Part shown: positions 1 through 8,544 of the stretch, in pieces | Position numbering within the stretch: position 1 is the first letter of the stretch | Layout: the number at the start of each line of letters is the position of its first letter | Assembly (NCBI GenBank): GCA_008501785.1 | Contig: QQUD01001127.1 | Coordinates: 1-26,218, forward strand | Reading direction: 5' to 3' | Source of the DNA: Chloroflexota bacterium | GTDB lineage: Bacteria > Chloroflexota > Anaerolineae > Promineifilales > Promineifilaceae | DNA: 26,218 nt | The notes under the pieces: model-generated | What the model saw: the letters and a program-made list of their open reading frames with translations, nothing else | What the model was told of the DNA's origin: nothing | The model's database searches: none | Position numbers and translations under genes: made by a program

Positions 1-21
1 TGTTTTGGAGAAGACTTGTGA
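1..21 (+). CDS. 3' end of an upstream gene, possibly nuoI (partial)
   Basis: The first 21 bases read in frame 1 as six sense codons (C-F-G-E-D-L) followed by TGA. The stop overlaps the GTG start of nuoJ in a GTGA tetranucleotide, the usual arrangement of translationally coupled genes and the same kind of overlap seen between nuoJ and nuoK. In nuo operons the gene before nuoJ is usually nuoI (2x[4Fe-4S] subunit), so that is the expected identity, but six residues cannot prove it. Confidence 0.35.
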   Translation, partial: CFGEDL

Positions 22-566
22 CACTTGAGCAGTGGATTTTTATAATAATTAGTTTCTTAATGCTCTTAACAGGTGGACTCGTTGTGACACTGAAGAACCT
101 GTTTCATGCAGCACTTGCAATGATGGCATCTTTTCTATTTGTTGCCATGCTGTATGTGATGCTGGATGCCGGATTCATGGCAGCCGCACAGCTTCTTGTC
201 TATATTGGGGCTATCTCGATTTTGGTTATCTTCGCTATCATGATGACGCGACGAGTGATGGATGCGAAGGAGTCGCCGTTTAACTCGCAGCCGGGGTTGG
301 CGCTGTTTACGGCCGTTACTTCATTCGCCCTCATCGTAGCTGTTATCGTCCAGTTCTGGCCGTTTGCTGCAGATGCTACACAGGTTTTTGCTAGTAAACC
401 GGCCGTCCCGGCTTCTGTTTTCCAGGACAGCGTTCCAGCACTTGGGCGGGCATTTGTGGAGGCTAACGGTTATGTGCTTCCATTTGAAATTGCGTCAATG
501 CTGCTGCTGGCGGCATTGATTGGTTCCGTAGCAATTGCTTGGCCAACATCGGAGGAGGACGCATGA
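18..566 (+). CDS. nuoJ: NADH-quinone oxidoreductase subunit J
   Basis: NuoJ is a core membrane subunit of respiratory complex I; it sits between the quinone site and the antiporter-like subunits and helps carry the conformational and proton signal. The 182-residue product has about five hydrophobic segments and the family stretch around residues 55-75 (A-Q-L-L-V-Y-I-G-A-I-S-I-L-V-I-F), with the glycine region in TM3 that forms a pi-bulge in known structures. The GTG start is chosen because of a GGAG ribosome site at 7-10 and the overlap with the preceding stop. It overlaps nuoK by ATGA. One ACGGCCGT palindrome lies in the gene at 309, read as T-A-V. Confidence 0.95.
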   Translation: MTLEQWIFIIISFLMLLTGGLVVTLKNLFHAALAMMASFLFVAMLYVMLDAGFMAAAQLLVYIGAISILVIFAIMMTRRVMDAKESPFNSQPGLALFTAVTSFALIVAVIVQFWPFAADATQVFASKPAVPASVFQDSVPALGRAFVEANGYVLPFEIASMLLLAALIGSVAIAWPTSEEDA

Positions 567-886
567 TTCCATTATCCTGGTATCTGATTGTAGCTGCGGC
601 TCTGTTTTGCATTGGTCTTTATGGCGTAATTGCTCGTCGCAATGTGGTGGCGATTTTGATGTCTGTTGAGCTAATGCTCAACGCAGTAAATATTAATTTG
701 ATTGCCTTTTGGCGCTATCGTACGCTGATTGACCCCAGTGTGCCACAATCTGCGGGATTGGCCTGGGCAATTTTTGTGCTGACCGTGGCGGCTGCTGAAG
801 CGGCTGTCGGTCTGGCATTGGCGATTTCAATCTACCGCAATCGCGATACGGTAGTAGCGGAAGAGTTGAGTACGTTGAGGAATTAG
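563..886 (+). CDS. nuoK: NADH-quinone oxidoreductase subunit K
   Basis: NuoK is a three-helix proton-pathway subunit of complex I, related to MrpC. The 107-residue product has the two membrane glutamates known to matter in the family: E36 in S-V-E-L-M-L-N and E79 in A-A-A-E-A-A-V. Start chosen at ATG 563, which overlaps the nuoJ stop (ATGA) and has a strong GGAGGAGG ribosome site at 551-558; an upstream in-frame start at 539 would add eight residues but lacks this support. The gene ends just before a heptamer-repeat hairpin. Confidence 0.95.
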   Translation: MIPLSWYLIVAAALFCIGLYGVIARRNVVAILMSVELMLNAVNINLIAFWRYRTLIDPSVPQSAGLAWAIFVLTVAAAEAAVGLALAISIYRNRDTVVAEELSTLRN

Positions 887-964
887 TAAGCAGTGAATAG
901 TGAATAGTGAATAGTGAACCGGTAATTACTGACCACTAACCACTAACTACTAACCACTGCTTAC
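886..964. repeat. Heptamer tandem-repeat hairpin between nuoK and nuoL
   Basis: The gap between nuoK and nuoL is filled by direct repeats of AGTGAAT (about 892-917), then by ACTAACC/ACTAACT units (about 935-954). The two halves are roughly complementary, and the ends form a perfect 10-bp inverted repeat (886-895 with 955-964). It resembles the short tandemly repeated heptanucleotides (STRR) of cyanobacteria. A role as a weak intra-operon terminator or RNA stabiliser is possible but not shown. Confidence 0.75.
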
Positions 965-979
965 AGAATTGGGAAGGAA

Positions 980-3256
980 ATGACTCAAGATACCCTGAAA
1001 TTATTAACCTGGTTGATCCCGGCAGGGCCACTGCTTGTGTTCTTTTTGATTGTCCTTTTTACGAAGCACAATAAGACATTGAGCTGGGGAATTGCCTGGG
1101 CGGGCGTCATTACATCTCTTGTGTTGGGATGGATTGTTGCCTTTACCATGTTTGGGATGGAGACTGAAGCGCTAAACCACCATCCGGTGGCGATTGCGAG
1201 TTCGGTAGCATGGTTGCCCATTGGTGAATATATAAATTGGATTTGGATGGGAGTGGCGGTGGATCCGTTAACGGCCGTTATGCTGTTCATGGTCCCCTTC
1301 GCCGTCTTCATGATTTTCATTTACAGCGTGGGCTACCACAACTATGGTAAACCACCGGGAACCGTACGCGGTACACCCAACCACGGCAAAGAAGAGCCGC
1401 TTTTCTCGCGCTTCTTTGCCCTGATGAGTCTCTTTGCGGGTGCGATGCTCCTGCTCATTGTCGCCGACAACCTGCTGCTGCTCTTCATCGGCTGGGAGAT
1501 TATGGGCTTCTGCTCCTACTCACTCATCGGGTTCTGGTACGCACGTGACTACCACATTGCCGAAGGTGGCATTCCGCACATTCCACCGCGCGCAGCAGGC
1601 ATCAAAGCATTCATGACCACTCGCGTTGCTGACGTGGTGATGCTGCTTGGAATTGCCTTCTTTTACCGCACGTTTGGTACGCTCAACTTTAGCGAAGCAT
1701 TTACCGCCCACAGCCTGGAAGAAGCAGCGACAAAGATTGGCCTGACGGCACTTGGCATCATGACGCTGCTTATTTTCACCGGTACAGTTGGTAAATCAGC
1801 ACAGTGGCCGCTGCACACATGGCTGCCCGACGCGATGGAAGGTCCAACACCCGTTAGTGCGACCATCCATGCAGCAGCAATGGTTTCCGCCGGTATCTAC
1901 CTGATTGTGCGTATCTTCCCGTTAATTGCTGTCGCAATTGAAGGAGCACCCGGTGTCGGTTGGGTAATTGCCTTCATTGGAGCCTTTACGGCTCTAATGG
2001 CAGCGACGATTGCAGTCGCACAGTACGACGTAAAAGGCGTGCTCGCCTACTCCACAATTTCTCAGTTGGGATTTATGGTGGCAGCGATTGGCATGGGTGC
2101 TTACATCGCAGCCGCTTTCCACCTGATTACACACGCTTTCTTTAAAGCACTGCTTTTCCTTTCTTCTGGGTCTGTCATTCACGGGATGGAGCATGGCGCT
2201 GAGCATGTACACGACCACCACACTGATCCGCAGGATATGCGCTTTATGGGTGGTTTACGTAAAAAGATGCCTATTACATTTTGGGCATTTGTGATTGGTG
2301 GTATGTCACTTTCTGGTTTGCCATTCATCACTGCAGGCTTCTGGTCCAAGGATGAGATATTTGCAGATGCCTGGTATTTATGGAGCCACGATGGTAGCGG
2401 TGTTGGTCTGTTTGTGCTTGTGATGTTAGCGTTGGCAGCTTTCTTAACTGCCTTCTACACAACACGACAAATAAGCATGACGTTCCTTGGCAAACCACGT
2501 ACTCCACTGGCTGAACATGCCCACGAAAGTAATGGTTTTATGACAGCCCCGTTGATTGGACTTTCCTTCTTTGCTATTTTTGCTGGGTTTGTCGGCATTC
2601 CTGACAATTTCTTAGGCACTGAGAAAGGGTCAGTCTTCTACAATAATTTCCATCACTTTGTTGGTGCGACTGTTGAAGAAACGATTCATGAATTACATGA
2701 ACTCCATCTAGTTGGTCATGAAATTGCAACATTACCCTGGTCTTGGACGCCGTTGATTATTTCGATGACGGTGGCGTTGGGTGGCATCCTTGTAGGGTAT
2801 TTGGTTTACGGCCGTAAACCCCTCACCAAAGGCCAGCAAGACCCACTTGTTCGTTCACTTGGTCCTCTGCACACCTTCCTCAATCACAAATGGTATTGGG
2901 ATGAATTGTATCAGGTGGTCTTTGTTAAGCCTGTTGTCTGGTTCTCCGAAGTGTTTGTGTATGAGGTTGTCGATAAAGGCATTATTGACGTCATTTTGCA
3001 CACGGTTGCTAAAGTGGTTTACACGATTGGTGCTTGGATGAAATGGTTTGAACAAACCATTATCAGCGATGGCGTAGATTGGTTTAAGGACCAATTCCTG
3101 GCAATGACCCGTGAAGTGAGACAACTGCAAACCGGCAAGATTCAAGAATATGCGCTGGTGTCTGGTTTGATTGCCTCTGCACTGGCATTCATGATTATTT
3201 ACTTGATCAACTACGGTTGGTACCAAACAATCCTTAGCTGGCTGGGTTGGGGTTAG
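980..3256 (+). CDS. nuoL: NADH-quinone oxidoreductase subunit L, long form
   Basis: NuoL is the distal antiporter-like proton-pumping subunit of complex I and carries the long lateral helix HL. The 758-residue product shows E173 in G-W-E-I-M-G (TM5), K272 in V-G-K-S-A-Q-W-P-L-H (TM7) and H297 in S-A-T-I-H-A-A-A-M-V (TM8), all expected for NuoL. It is clearly longer than E. coli NuoL (613). Part of the excess is a hydrophilic loop near 122-140, a His-rich loop near 402-418, and a C-terminal amphipathic stretch at about 650-727 that I count as roughly 30 residues longer than the E. coli equivalent. That lengthening fits an HL that must span an extra NuoM. Start ATG 980 has a GGAAGGA ribosome site close upstream. 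Confidence 0.95.
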   Translation: MTQDTLKLLTWLIPAGPLLVFFLIVLFTKHNKTLSWGIAWAGVITSLVLGWIVAFTMFGMETEALNHHPVAIASSVAWLPIGEYINWIWMGVAVDPLTAVMLFMVPFAVFMIFIYSVGYHNYGKPPGTVRGTPNHGKEEPLFSRFFALMSLFAGAMLLLIVADNLLLLFIGWEIMGFCSYSLIGFWYARDYHIAEGGIPHIPPRAAGIKAFMTTRVADVVMLLGIAFFYRTFGTLNFSEAFTAHSLEEAATKIGLTALGIMTLLIFTGTVGKSAQWPLHTWLPDAMEGPTPVSATIHAAAMVSAGIYLIVRIFPLIAVAIEGAPGVGWVIAFIGAFTALMAATIAVAQYDVKGVLAYSTISQLGFMVAAIGMGAYIAAAFHLITHAFFKALLFLSSGSVIHGMEHGAEHVHDHHTDPQDMRFMGGLRKKMPITFWAFVIGGMSLSGLPFITAGFWSKDEIFADAWYLWSHDGSGVGLFVLVMLALAAFLTAFYTTRQISMTFLGKPRTPLAEHAHESNGFMTAPLIGLSFFAIFAGFVGIPDNFLGTEKGSVFYNNFHHFVGATVEETIHELHELHLVGHEIATLPWSWTPLIISMTVALGGILVGYLVYGRKPLTKGQQDPLVRSLGPLHTFLNHKWYWDELYQVVFVKPVVWFSEVFVYEVVDKGIIDVILHTVAKVVYTIGAWMKWFEQTIISDGVDWFKDQFLAMTREVRQLQTGKIQEYALVSGLIASALAFMIIYLINYGWYQTILSWLGWG

Positions 3257-3281
3257 GCTTTTAGCCTTTACAGGGATACAT

Positions 3282-4826
3282 ATGACTGAGTTAGTACAAA
3301 GCGAGTTGTTCATTAGTTTAGTTGTCTTTTTCCCGGCATTGGCAGGTTTGCTGCTATTCCTCCTGCCGGGAGATGATAAACCACTGATTCGCCGGATGGC
3401 GTTTGTGCTCAGCCTGGTGCCGCTGGTGCTGGTGCTGCTGATGTGGTTTAACTATGATCGCGTTGACGCTGGATTCCAGTTTGTAGTGATGGCTGAATGG
3501 CTGCCTGCACTGGGTTCAAGCTACCACATGGGTATTGATGGCATTAGCCTGCCCATGTTTTTATTGACCACAATTTTGACCCCATTGGCAATTTTGGCCT
3601 CTTTCAGTATTGAAGACAAAGTGAAAATGTACATGGTGCTCTTCCTGATTATGGAAACGGCCATGCTTGGGTTGTTTGCTTCCCTCGATTTGCTCATTTT
3701 CTTCATCTTCTGGGAGTTTGGCTTGGTGCCAATGTACTTCCTAATCAAGATTTGGGGTGGCAAAGACCGCGATTACGCATCGTTTAAATTCTTTATTTAC
3801 ACGATGGCTGGCAGCTTAGGCTTGCTGCTCTCCATTCAGGTAATTGGCGTGTCGATGGGAACCTTTGACATTCCCACACTGCTTGATAAATGGGTGAACT
3901 TGCCTACCAATGGCACATTATCAAATGGTTTGTCCATCAGCTTGGTAAAGAATATTGCATACTGGGCATTTTTCATCGCGTTTGCGATTAAAGTGCCGAT
4001 TTGGCCGTTCCACACATGGCTGCCAGACGCACACACACAAGCACCAACTGCTGGTTCGATGATTTTGGCCGGTGTACTGCTGAAATTGGGTGCTTACGGT
4101 TTTATCCGATTGGTGATTCCCATGTTCCCGCAGCATGCAAATAATACAGCGATAATCCTGGCCATTCTGGGTATGCTGAGTATTGTGATTGGTGGGTTTG
4201 CTGCATTTGGGCAGTGGGACTTCAAACGGCTGGTGGCTTACTCATCGATTAACCACATGGGTTTTGTGGTGATGGGTATTGCGGTGATGGCGTTTGCATA
4301 CGGCCGTTCTTTCGCAGACCCCACAACCACCCAAGACGCGATTCTGGCAACCAGTGGTGCTGTCTTTCAAATGGTTAACCACGGTTTATCCGCTGCAGGT
4401 ATGTTCTTCCTGGTCGGTGTCATTTATGACCGGGCGCATACTCGTGACTTGAAAATGTTTGGCGGTATCTGGGCTATCATGCCAGTATTTGGCACGATTC
4501 TTATTTTCACCAGCATGGCTTCACTGGGTTTGCCCGGACTGAACGGCTTTGTCAGTGAATTCATGATTGTGCGCGGCAGTTGGGCCATCTTCACCATTCC
4601 ATTGGCCGTTTCTATGATTGGGCTGCTGATGACGGGTGCCTACATTTTGAAAGGCATTGGTGAAACGCTGCACGGCCCCGTTAAAGAAGAGTGGGCCAAG
4701 CTGCCAGACATGACCTTGCGTGAACATCTGGTGATCTGGCCGCTGATGGCGCTCATGCTTAGCTTGGGCATCTGGCCGCAGTGGATTCTTGTGTTTATTA
4801 ACGACACGGTATCAAAGATATTTTAG
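3282..4826 (+). CDS. nuoM: NADH-quinone oxidoreductase subunit M (first copy)
   Basis: Antiporter-like proton-pumping subunit of complex I. The 514-residue product is standard for NuoM and retains all key charged residues in membrane helices: E145 (F-W-E-F-G-L), K237 (F-A-I-K-V-P-I-W), K268 (V-L-L-K-L-G-A-Y) and E426 (F-V-S-E-F-M). The start at ATG 3282 has an AGGGA ribosome site at 3272-3276 and follows nuoL by 25 bases. It is the more conventional of the two NuoM copies in this operon. Confidence 0.95.
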   Translation: MTELVQSELFISLVVFFPALAGLLLFLLPGDDKPLIRRMAFVLSLVPLVLVLLMWFNYDRVDAGFQFVVMAEWLPALGSSYHMGIDGISLPMFLLTTILTPLAILASFSIEDKVKMYMVLFLIMETAMLGLFASLDLLIFFIFWEFGLVPMYFLIKIWGGKDRDYASFKFFIYTMAGSLGLLLSIQVIGVSMGTFDIPTLLDKWVNLPTNGTLSNGLSISLVKNIAYWAFFIAFAIKVPIWPFHTWLPDAHTQAPTAGSMILAGVLLKLGAYGFIRLVIPMFPQHANNTAIILAILGMLSIVIGGFAAFGQWDFKRLVAYSSINHMGFVVMGIAVMAFAYGRSFADPTTTQDAILATSGAVFQMVNHGLSAAGMFFLVGVIYDRAHTRDLKMFGGIWAIMPVFGTILIFTSMASLGLPGLNGFVSEFMIVRGSWAIFTIPLAVSMIGLLMTGAYILKGIGETLHGPVKEEWAKLPDMTLREHLVIWPLMALMLSLGIWPQWILVFINDTVSKIF

Positions 4827-4835
4827 GTTAATAAT

Positions 4836-4852
4836 GCTTACAACATGTAAGC
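4836..4852. other. Small hairpin between the two nuoM genes
   Basis: GCTTAC (4836-4841) and GTAAGC (4847-4852) form a 6-bp stem with a 5-base loop in the 56-base gap before the second nuoM, followed by the T-rich stretch TCTAATTTTT. It could weakly attenuate transcription or be chance; the stem is short. Confidence 0.3.
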
Positions 4853-4882
4853 GTCTAATTTTTACGGGAAGAGAGAAAATTT

Positions 4883-6505
4883 ATGTCGGAATTTCCCTTT
4901 TTATCGGTCATAACGTTGTCGCCGATTGTAACGGCCGTCATTATCCTAATGATGCCCAAAGAGCGAGGCGAAAACTCACGAATGCTGGCGCTGGCTGCCA
5001 TGCTGTTGGGGCTGGTGCTCTCCGCTTACGTGTACTTCGGTTACAAATCGGGCTTACCGGCTGCGGGCACGGCCTGGGCAGACACACTCCGCTTTGTGGA
5101 AGAGCGGTCGTGGATTCCTGGCCTGAATATTGGCTACATCCTCGGTGTTGATGGATTGAGTGCTACACTCGTGTTCTTGACATCGATTGTTGGCGTCGGT
5201 GGGGTGCTCATTTCATGGAGCATTGACGACCGTCCACGCGAATTCATGGCGTTTTTCATGCTGTTGGTAGCTGGTGTGCAGGGCGTTTTCGTAGCAGTTG
5301 ATGCATTTTTGCTCTTCTTCTTCTACGAACTGGCTGTGCTGCCCATGTATGTCATGATTGTCATCTGGGGCTGGAAGGAACGGCGCGAGTATGCGGCCAT
5401 GAAGCTGACCCTCTACCTGCTGATTGGTAGTTTCGTCTCTTTCATCGCCTTTCTGGTGCTCTATTTCCAACTGCCGGACCCGACTTTTGACTTGCGTGTA
5501 TGGGCCGAACATGATTTTGCACGAACGCTGCAAATCGTCTGGTTCTTGCCGATGTTCCTCGGGTTTGCGGTGCTGGCGGGTACGTTCCCGTTCCACAACT
5601 GGTCACCTGATGGACATGTGGCTGCGCCAACGGCCGTTTCCATGATTCATGCCGGTGTCTTGATGAAATTAGGTGCTTACGCTTCCATGCGCGTTGGTAT
5701 CCAGATTTTGCCAGAAGGCACCGTTTATTGGATGCCCTTCATTATCATCCTTACCCTCATCAACGTGGTGTACGGGTCGCTCATCGCCATGCGCCAGCGC
5801 GACATGAAATACCTGATTGGGTATTCAAGCGTGAGCCACATGGGTTTGGTAGCGATGGGTTTTGCCACCTTGAACATGAACGGCTTTCTCGGAGCAGGGG
5901 TGCAAATGGTCAGTCATGGTGTAATGACAGCACTCTTCTTCTCTGTGGTCGGCATGGTTTATGATCGCGCCCACACCCGCAACATGGATGACTTAAGCGG
6001 GATGATGAAAGCACTGCCCTGGGCGGGTGTCGCTTTTATCATCGGTGGTCTAGTTTCAATGGGTATGCCGGGGCTTTCGGGTTTTGTGGCTGAATTCCCC
6101 ATATTCCTCGGTCTTTGGGAAGGGAATGGCGTCAATCTTGTCGATACTGCGTTTGCTCTCAATCCGGCAAATTATTATCGTTGGATAGCGATTATTGCAG
6201 CGCCACCGATTGTGATAACGGCCGCTTACATTATGCGTGCGGTTGGTACTGTCTTTTTAGGTAAATACGATGCGGAAAAGTGGCACGATATGCGACCAAT
6301 TTTGCCCATCGATAAAGTAGTGCTTGTGAGCTTTGCCCTGATCTTGATTGTGATTGGCGTTTACCCCCAAATCATCGTGCCGATGGTTGAATCGGGTGTC
6401 GCGCCAGTTGTAGCACGATTACAAGAGGCGCAGCAAGCATCCACAATTCTAGATACTGTGCAGGTTGGCGCTTCCAACTTGCTTTCTTGGTTGGGAGGTG
6501 CGTAA
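4883..6505 (+). CDS. nuoM2: Second NuoM-type subunit of complex I (NuoM2)
   Basis: A second antiporter-like subunit directly after a standard nuoM, 540 residues. It has E149 (F-F-F-Y-E-L), K262 (V-L-M-K-L-G-A-Y) and E404 (F-V-A-E-F-P) like NuoM, but the TM7 lysine (K237 in the first copy) is replaced by L231 in the sequence F-A-V-L-A-G-T-F-P-F-H-N-W. The first copy, NuoL and NuoN in this window all keep that lysine. Tandem NuoM genes are the mark of the '2M' complex I described in several bacterial phyla, thought to pump more protons per electron pair. Low similarity to the upstream copy argues for an ancient paralog, not a recent duplication. It ends directly against the nuoN start. Confidence 0.9.
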   Translation: MSEFPFLSVITLSPIVTAVIILMMPKERGENSRMLALAAMLLGLVLSAYVYFGYKSGLPAAGTAWADTLRFVEERSWIPGLNIGYILGVDGLSATLVFLTSIVGVGGVLISWSIDDRPREFMAFFMLLVAGVQGVFVAVDAFLLFFFYELAVLPMYVMIVIWGWKERREYAAMKLTLYLLIGSFVSFIAFLVLYFQLPDPTFDLRVWAEHDFARTLQIVWFLPMFLGFAVLAGTFPFHNWSPDGHVAAPTAVSMIHAGVLMKLGAYASMRVGIQILPEGTVYWMPFIIILTLINVVYGSLIAMRQRDMKYLIGYSSVSHMGLVAMGFATLNMNGFLGAGVQMVSHGVMTALFFSVVGMVYDRAHTRNMDDLSGMMKALPWAGVAFIIGGLVSMGMPGLSGFVAEFPIFLGLWEGNGVNLVDTAFALNPANYYRWIAIIAAPPIVITAAYIMRAVGTVFLGKYDAEKWHDMRPILPIDKVVLVSFALILIVIGVYPQIIVPMVESGVAPVVARLQEAQQASTILDTVQVGASNLLSWLGGA

Positions 6506-8059
6506 GTGAGCCCAGATTTTAATGTTTCCTGGGTAGCAGCCCTAGTGCCAGAGATTATGCTGGCCGTTGTGCTCTTCGCCTTACAAATTTATGACCGCGT
6601 TGCCAAACCGCAGCAGCGTAACCGCCTTGGTCTGTTTACAGCGTGGGGCGCATTTATTACATTGCTCGTCACATTTGGGTTGTGGTTTTTGGGCGGCGAG
6701 CCAAGTGGTCAGGTTGGATTAGGTGAGACCCTGATTTGGGGTGGCATGATTCGACACGACTTAGTGACATTTGTGTTCCGCATTATGTTCCTGGTCGCGC
6801 TGATTATCACATCTCTCATTTCAATGGATGTGCCGCGTCTGCAAAAGATTGAGTACTATGCATTGCTAATTACAGCAACGATGGGATTCAGCCTGATGGG
6901 CGCTGCTTCAGACTTGATTATGGTTTACATCGCCTTAGAAATGGCCAGTATCTCATCTTATGTGTTAGCCGGGATGCTTAAAACCAGTGATCGGTCTACG
7001 GAAGCAGGCATGAAATATTTTGTGTATGGTGCGTTTGCCACCGGGATTATGTTGTATGGCATGAGCCTGGTTTATGGCATAACAGGTCATACCAATTTTT
7101 ATACAATTGCCGGTGGATTCTCATTGCAGATTCCTACTATTGCGCAAGCCCAACAGCAGTTTGGCCCTGAAGGTGTGGCGGCTGTACAAAGTGTTAATGG
7201 TGTCTTTCTGTTGGCTGCGGTAATGATTATTGTGGGGTTTGGCTTTAAGATTTCGGCAGTGCCGTTCCACTTCTGGACACCAGATGTGTATGAAGGTGCA
7301 CCAACACCCTTCACCGCGTTTGTTTCCACAGGCTCAAAAGCTGCTGGTTTTGCGGTCTTCATCCGTCTTTTTACGGCAGGTGTATTTGGCGCACCAAACG
7401 ACGGCAGCGCGTGGTGGGCCATGTTGGTTGCCATGTGCATTATCACGATGACATTGGGCAATTTTGCCGCTATCTTCCAGAACAACATCAAACGCATGTT
7501 GGCCTATTCCAGTATTGCTCAGGCTGGATATGCCCTGATTGGTCTGGTGACAATGACATCAGATGGGTCTGGTGCGACGATGTTCTATCTGTTGATGTAC
7601 ATCTTTACAAATACGGCCGCTTTTGGCGTTATTATCCTGGTCAGCAATGTTTCCCAATCTGACCAAATGGAAGATTTTTATGGCTTGAATCGTCGCTCGC
7701 CTTACCTCGCTCTGGTAATGTTGTTTGCGCTGTTATCATTAGGTGGCATTCCGCCAACAGCAGGATTTGTAGGCAAGTTCTTCATCTTCCGTGCGGCCAT
7801 TGACGCTGGGTATTGGTGGTTAGCAGCAATTGGCATTCTGAATGCATTTGTCGCTTTGTACTACTATTTGAACGTTGTCAAATATATGTACCTGTATCGC
7901 TCAGAAAACGAATCTGTCGAGATTCCTGTATCGCGACCTGCGCAAGTGGGATTAGCTGTCTCGATGCTGTTTATCATCGTTTTAGGTACATTTTACGCCA
8001 GTCCGGCATTTGATTTGACGAGGGAAGCGGCAACGGCGTTTTATACGCTTATTGGTTAG
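6506..8059 (+). CDS. nuoN: NADH-quinone oxidoreductase subunit N
   Basis: NuoN is the antiporter-like subunit nearest the hydrophilic arm of complex I. The 517-residue product has E145 (Y-I-A-L-E-M-A-S), K248 (F-G-F-K-I-S-A-V-P-F-H) and K278 (T-G-S-K-A-A-G-F), together with the N-type motif P-D-V-Y-E-G-A-P-T-P. Start is GTG 6506, immediately after the nuoM2 stop, with GGGAGGTG at 6493-6500 as ribosome site. This is the last nuo gene; the next gene is 180 bases away behind its own promoter. Confidence 0.95.
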   Translation: MSPDFNVSWVAALVPEIMLAVVLFALQIYDRVAKPQQRNRLGLFTAWGAFITLLVTFGLWFLGGEPSGQVGLGETLIWGGMIRHDLVTFVFRIMFLVALIITSLISMDVPRLQKIEYYALLITATMGFSLMGAASDLIMVYIALEMASISSYVLAGMLKTSDRSTEAGMKYFVYGAFATGIMLYGMSLVYGITGHTNFYTIAGGFSLQIPTIAQAQQQFGPEGVAAVQSVNGVFLLAAVMIIVGFGFKISAVPFHFWTPDVYEGAPTPFTAFVSTGSKAAGFAVFIRLFTAGVFGAPNDGSAWWAMLVAMCIITMTLGNFAAIFQNNIKRMLAYSSIAQAGYALIGLVTMTSDGSGATMFYLLMYIFTNTAAFGVIILVSNVSQSDQMEDFYGLNRRSPYLALVMLFALLSLGGIPPTAGFVGKFFIFRAAIDAGYWWLAAIGILNAFVALYYYLNVVKYMYLYRSENESVEIPVSRPAQVGLAVSMLFIIVLGTFYASPAFDLTREAATAFYTLIG

Positions 8060-8060
8060 C

Positions 8061-8133
8061 GAGGGACTAGGGATTGGAGACTAGGGACTGGTAACTTGCC
8101 AAGTCCCACCCCCCAACCCCAACCCCCTTTCTC
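8061..8133. repeat. G-rich/C-rich heptamer hairpin after nuoN
   Basis: GGGACTAGGGATT-like units (GGGACTA, GGGATTG, GAGACTA, GGGACTG) are followed by C-rich complements (CCAAGTCCC, then CCCCAAC units). GGGACT/AGTCCC at the centre and further G/C runs outside allow a long imperfect hairpin. The same kind of sequence recurs at 15669-15744. It may mark the end of the nuo transcript, but no T-run follows. Confidence 0.7.
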
Positions 8134-8180
8134 CAAAACATTAATAAAAAAGGAGTGATGAGGGCTAATTAAAAAGACAA

Positions 8181-8208
8181 TTGTCACAAAAATCAATTGT
8201 GATATAAT
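8181..8208 (+). promoter_or_regulatory. Sigma70-like promoter of the ATP synthase F0 operon
   Basis: TTGTCA at 8181-8186 and a perfect TATAAT at 8203-8208 are separated by 16 bases, 31 bases before the first start codon. The -35 lies in the 10-bp palindrome GACAATTGTC (8176-8185), and CAATTGT recurs at 8194-8200, a possible operator. An imperfect 10-bp inverted repeat (GATGAGGGCT 8157-8166 with AGCCCTCGTC 8214-8223, one mismatch) brackets the promoter. Confidence 0.7.
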
Positions 8209-8238
8209 GCGCAAGCCCTCGTCTTTAACAACACTGTT

Positions 8239-8544
8239 GTGTCTCAAGACCCTGATATTCAACGCACTGTAACGATGGCCAATCTAGTTGGACAAGTTGG
8301 TTGTGTAACCGGCATGTTAGCTATCATTATCATTGGCATTGCTTTTGGTGCGGGTTGGTTTATTGATGATTTAATGGGCAATGAACGACGATTTGTAACG
8401 ATGTTTTTTATGTTGGGGAGTTTCCCGATTACATTGTTCGCAATGGTACGTATCAGCCTCATGATGGTGCAGCGCGCACAGTCCCGTGTGAATGCACTAC
8501 AAAAAAATTCAAACGATAGTGAGAAGGAAGAATCACAAGCATGA
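8239..8544 (+). CDS. atpI: AtpZ/AtpI-like small membrane protein of the ATP synthase operon
   Basis: A 101-residue protein with two membrane helices (about residues 19-42 and 53-74) joined by a short G-W-F-I-D-D-L loop, typical of the small AtpZ/AtpI-type proteins that open many F0F1 operons and are implicated in c-ring assembly or Mg2+/Ca2+ transport. The tail is charged. Start taken at GTG 8239; no clear ribosome site is seen, and ATG 8275 is an alternative giving an 89-residue protein starting at M-A-N-L-V-G-Q. The stop overlaps the atpB start by ATGA. Confidence 0.75.
   Translation: MSQDPDIQRTVTMANLVGQVGCVTGMLAIIIIGIAFGAGWFIDDLMGNERRFVTMFFMLGSFPITLFAMVRISLMMVQRAQSRVNALQKNSNDSEKEESQA

Noticed and set aside
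886..964. Possible CRISPR-like array
   Set aside because: Units are 7 bases with no spacers; there are no cas genes in the window.
2855..3313. 152-codon open frame on the minus strand inside nuoL
   Set aside because: Lies opposite a well-supported nuoL segment, has no recognisable motif and no ribosome site; an antisense shadow.
4883..6505. Second nuoM as a recent tandem duplication or assembly artefact
   Set aside because: The two proteins differ through most of their length, including key motifs, so they are ancient paralogs.
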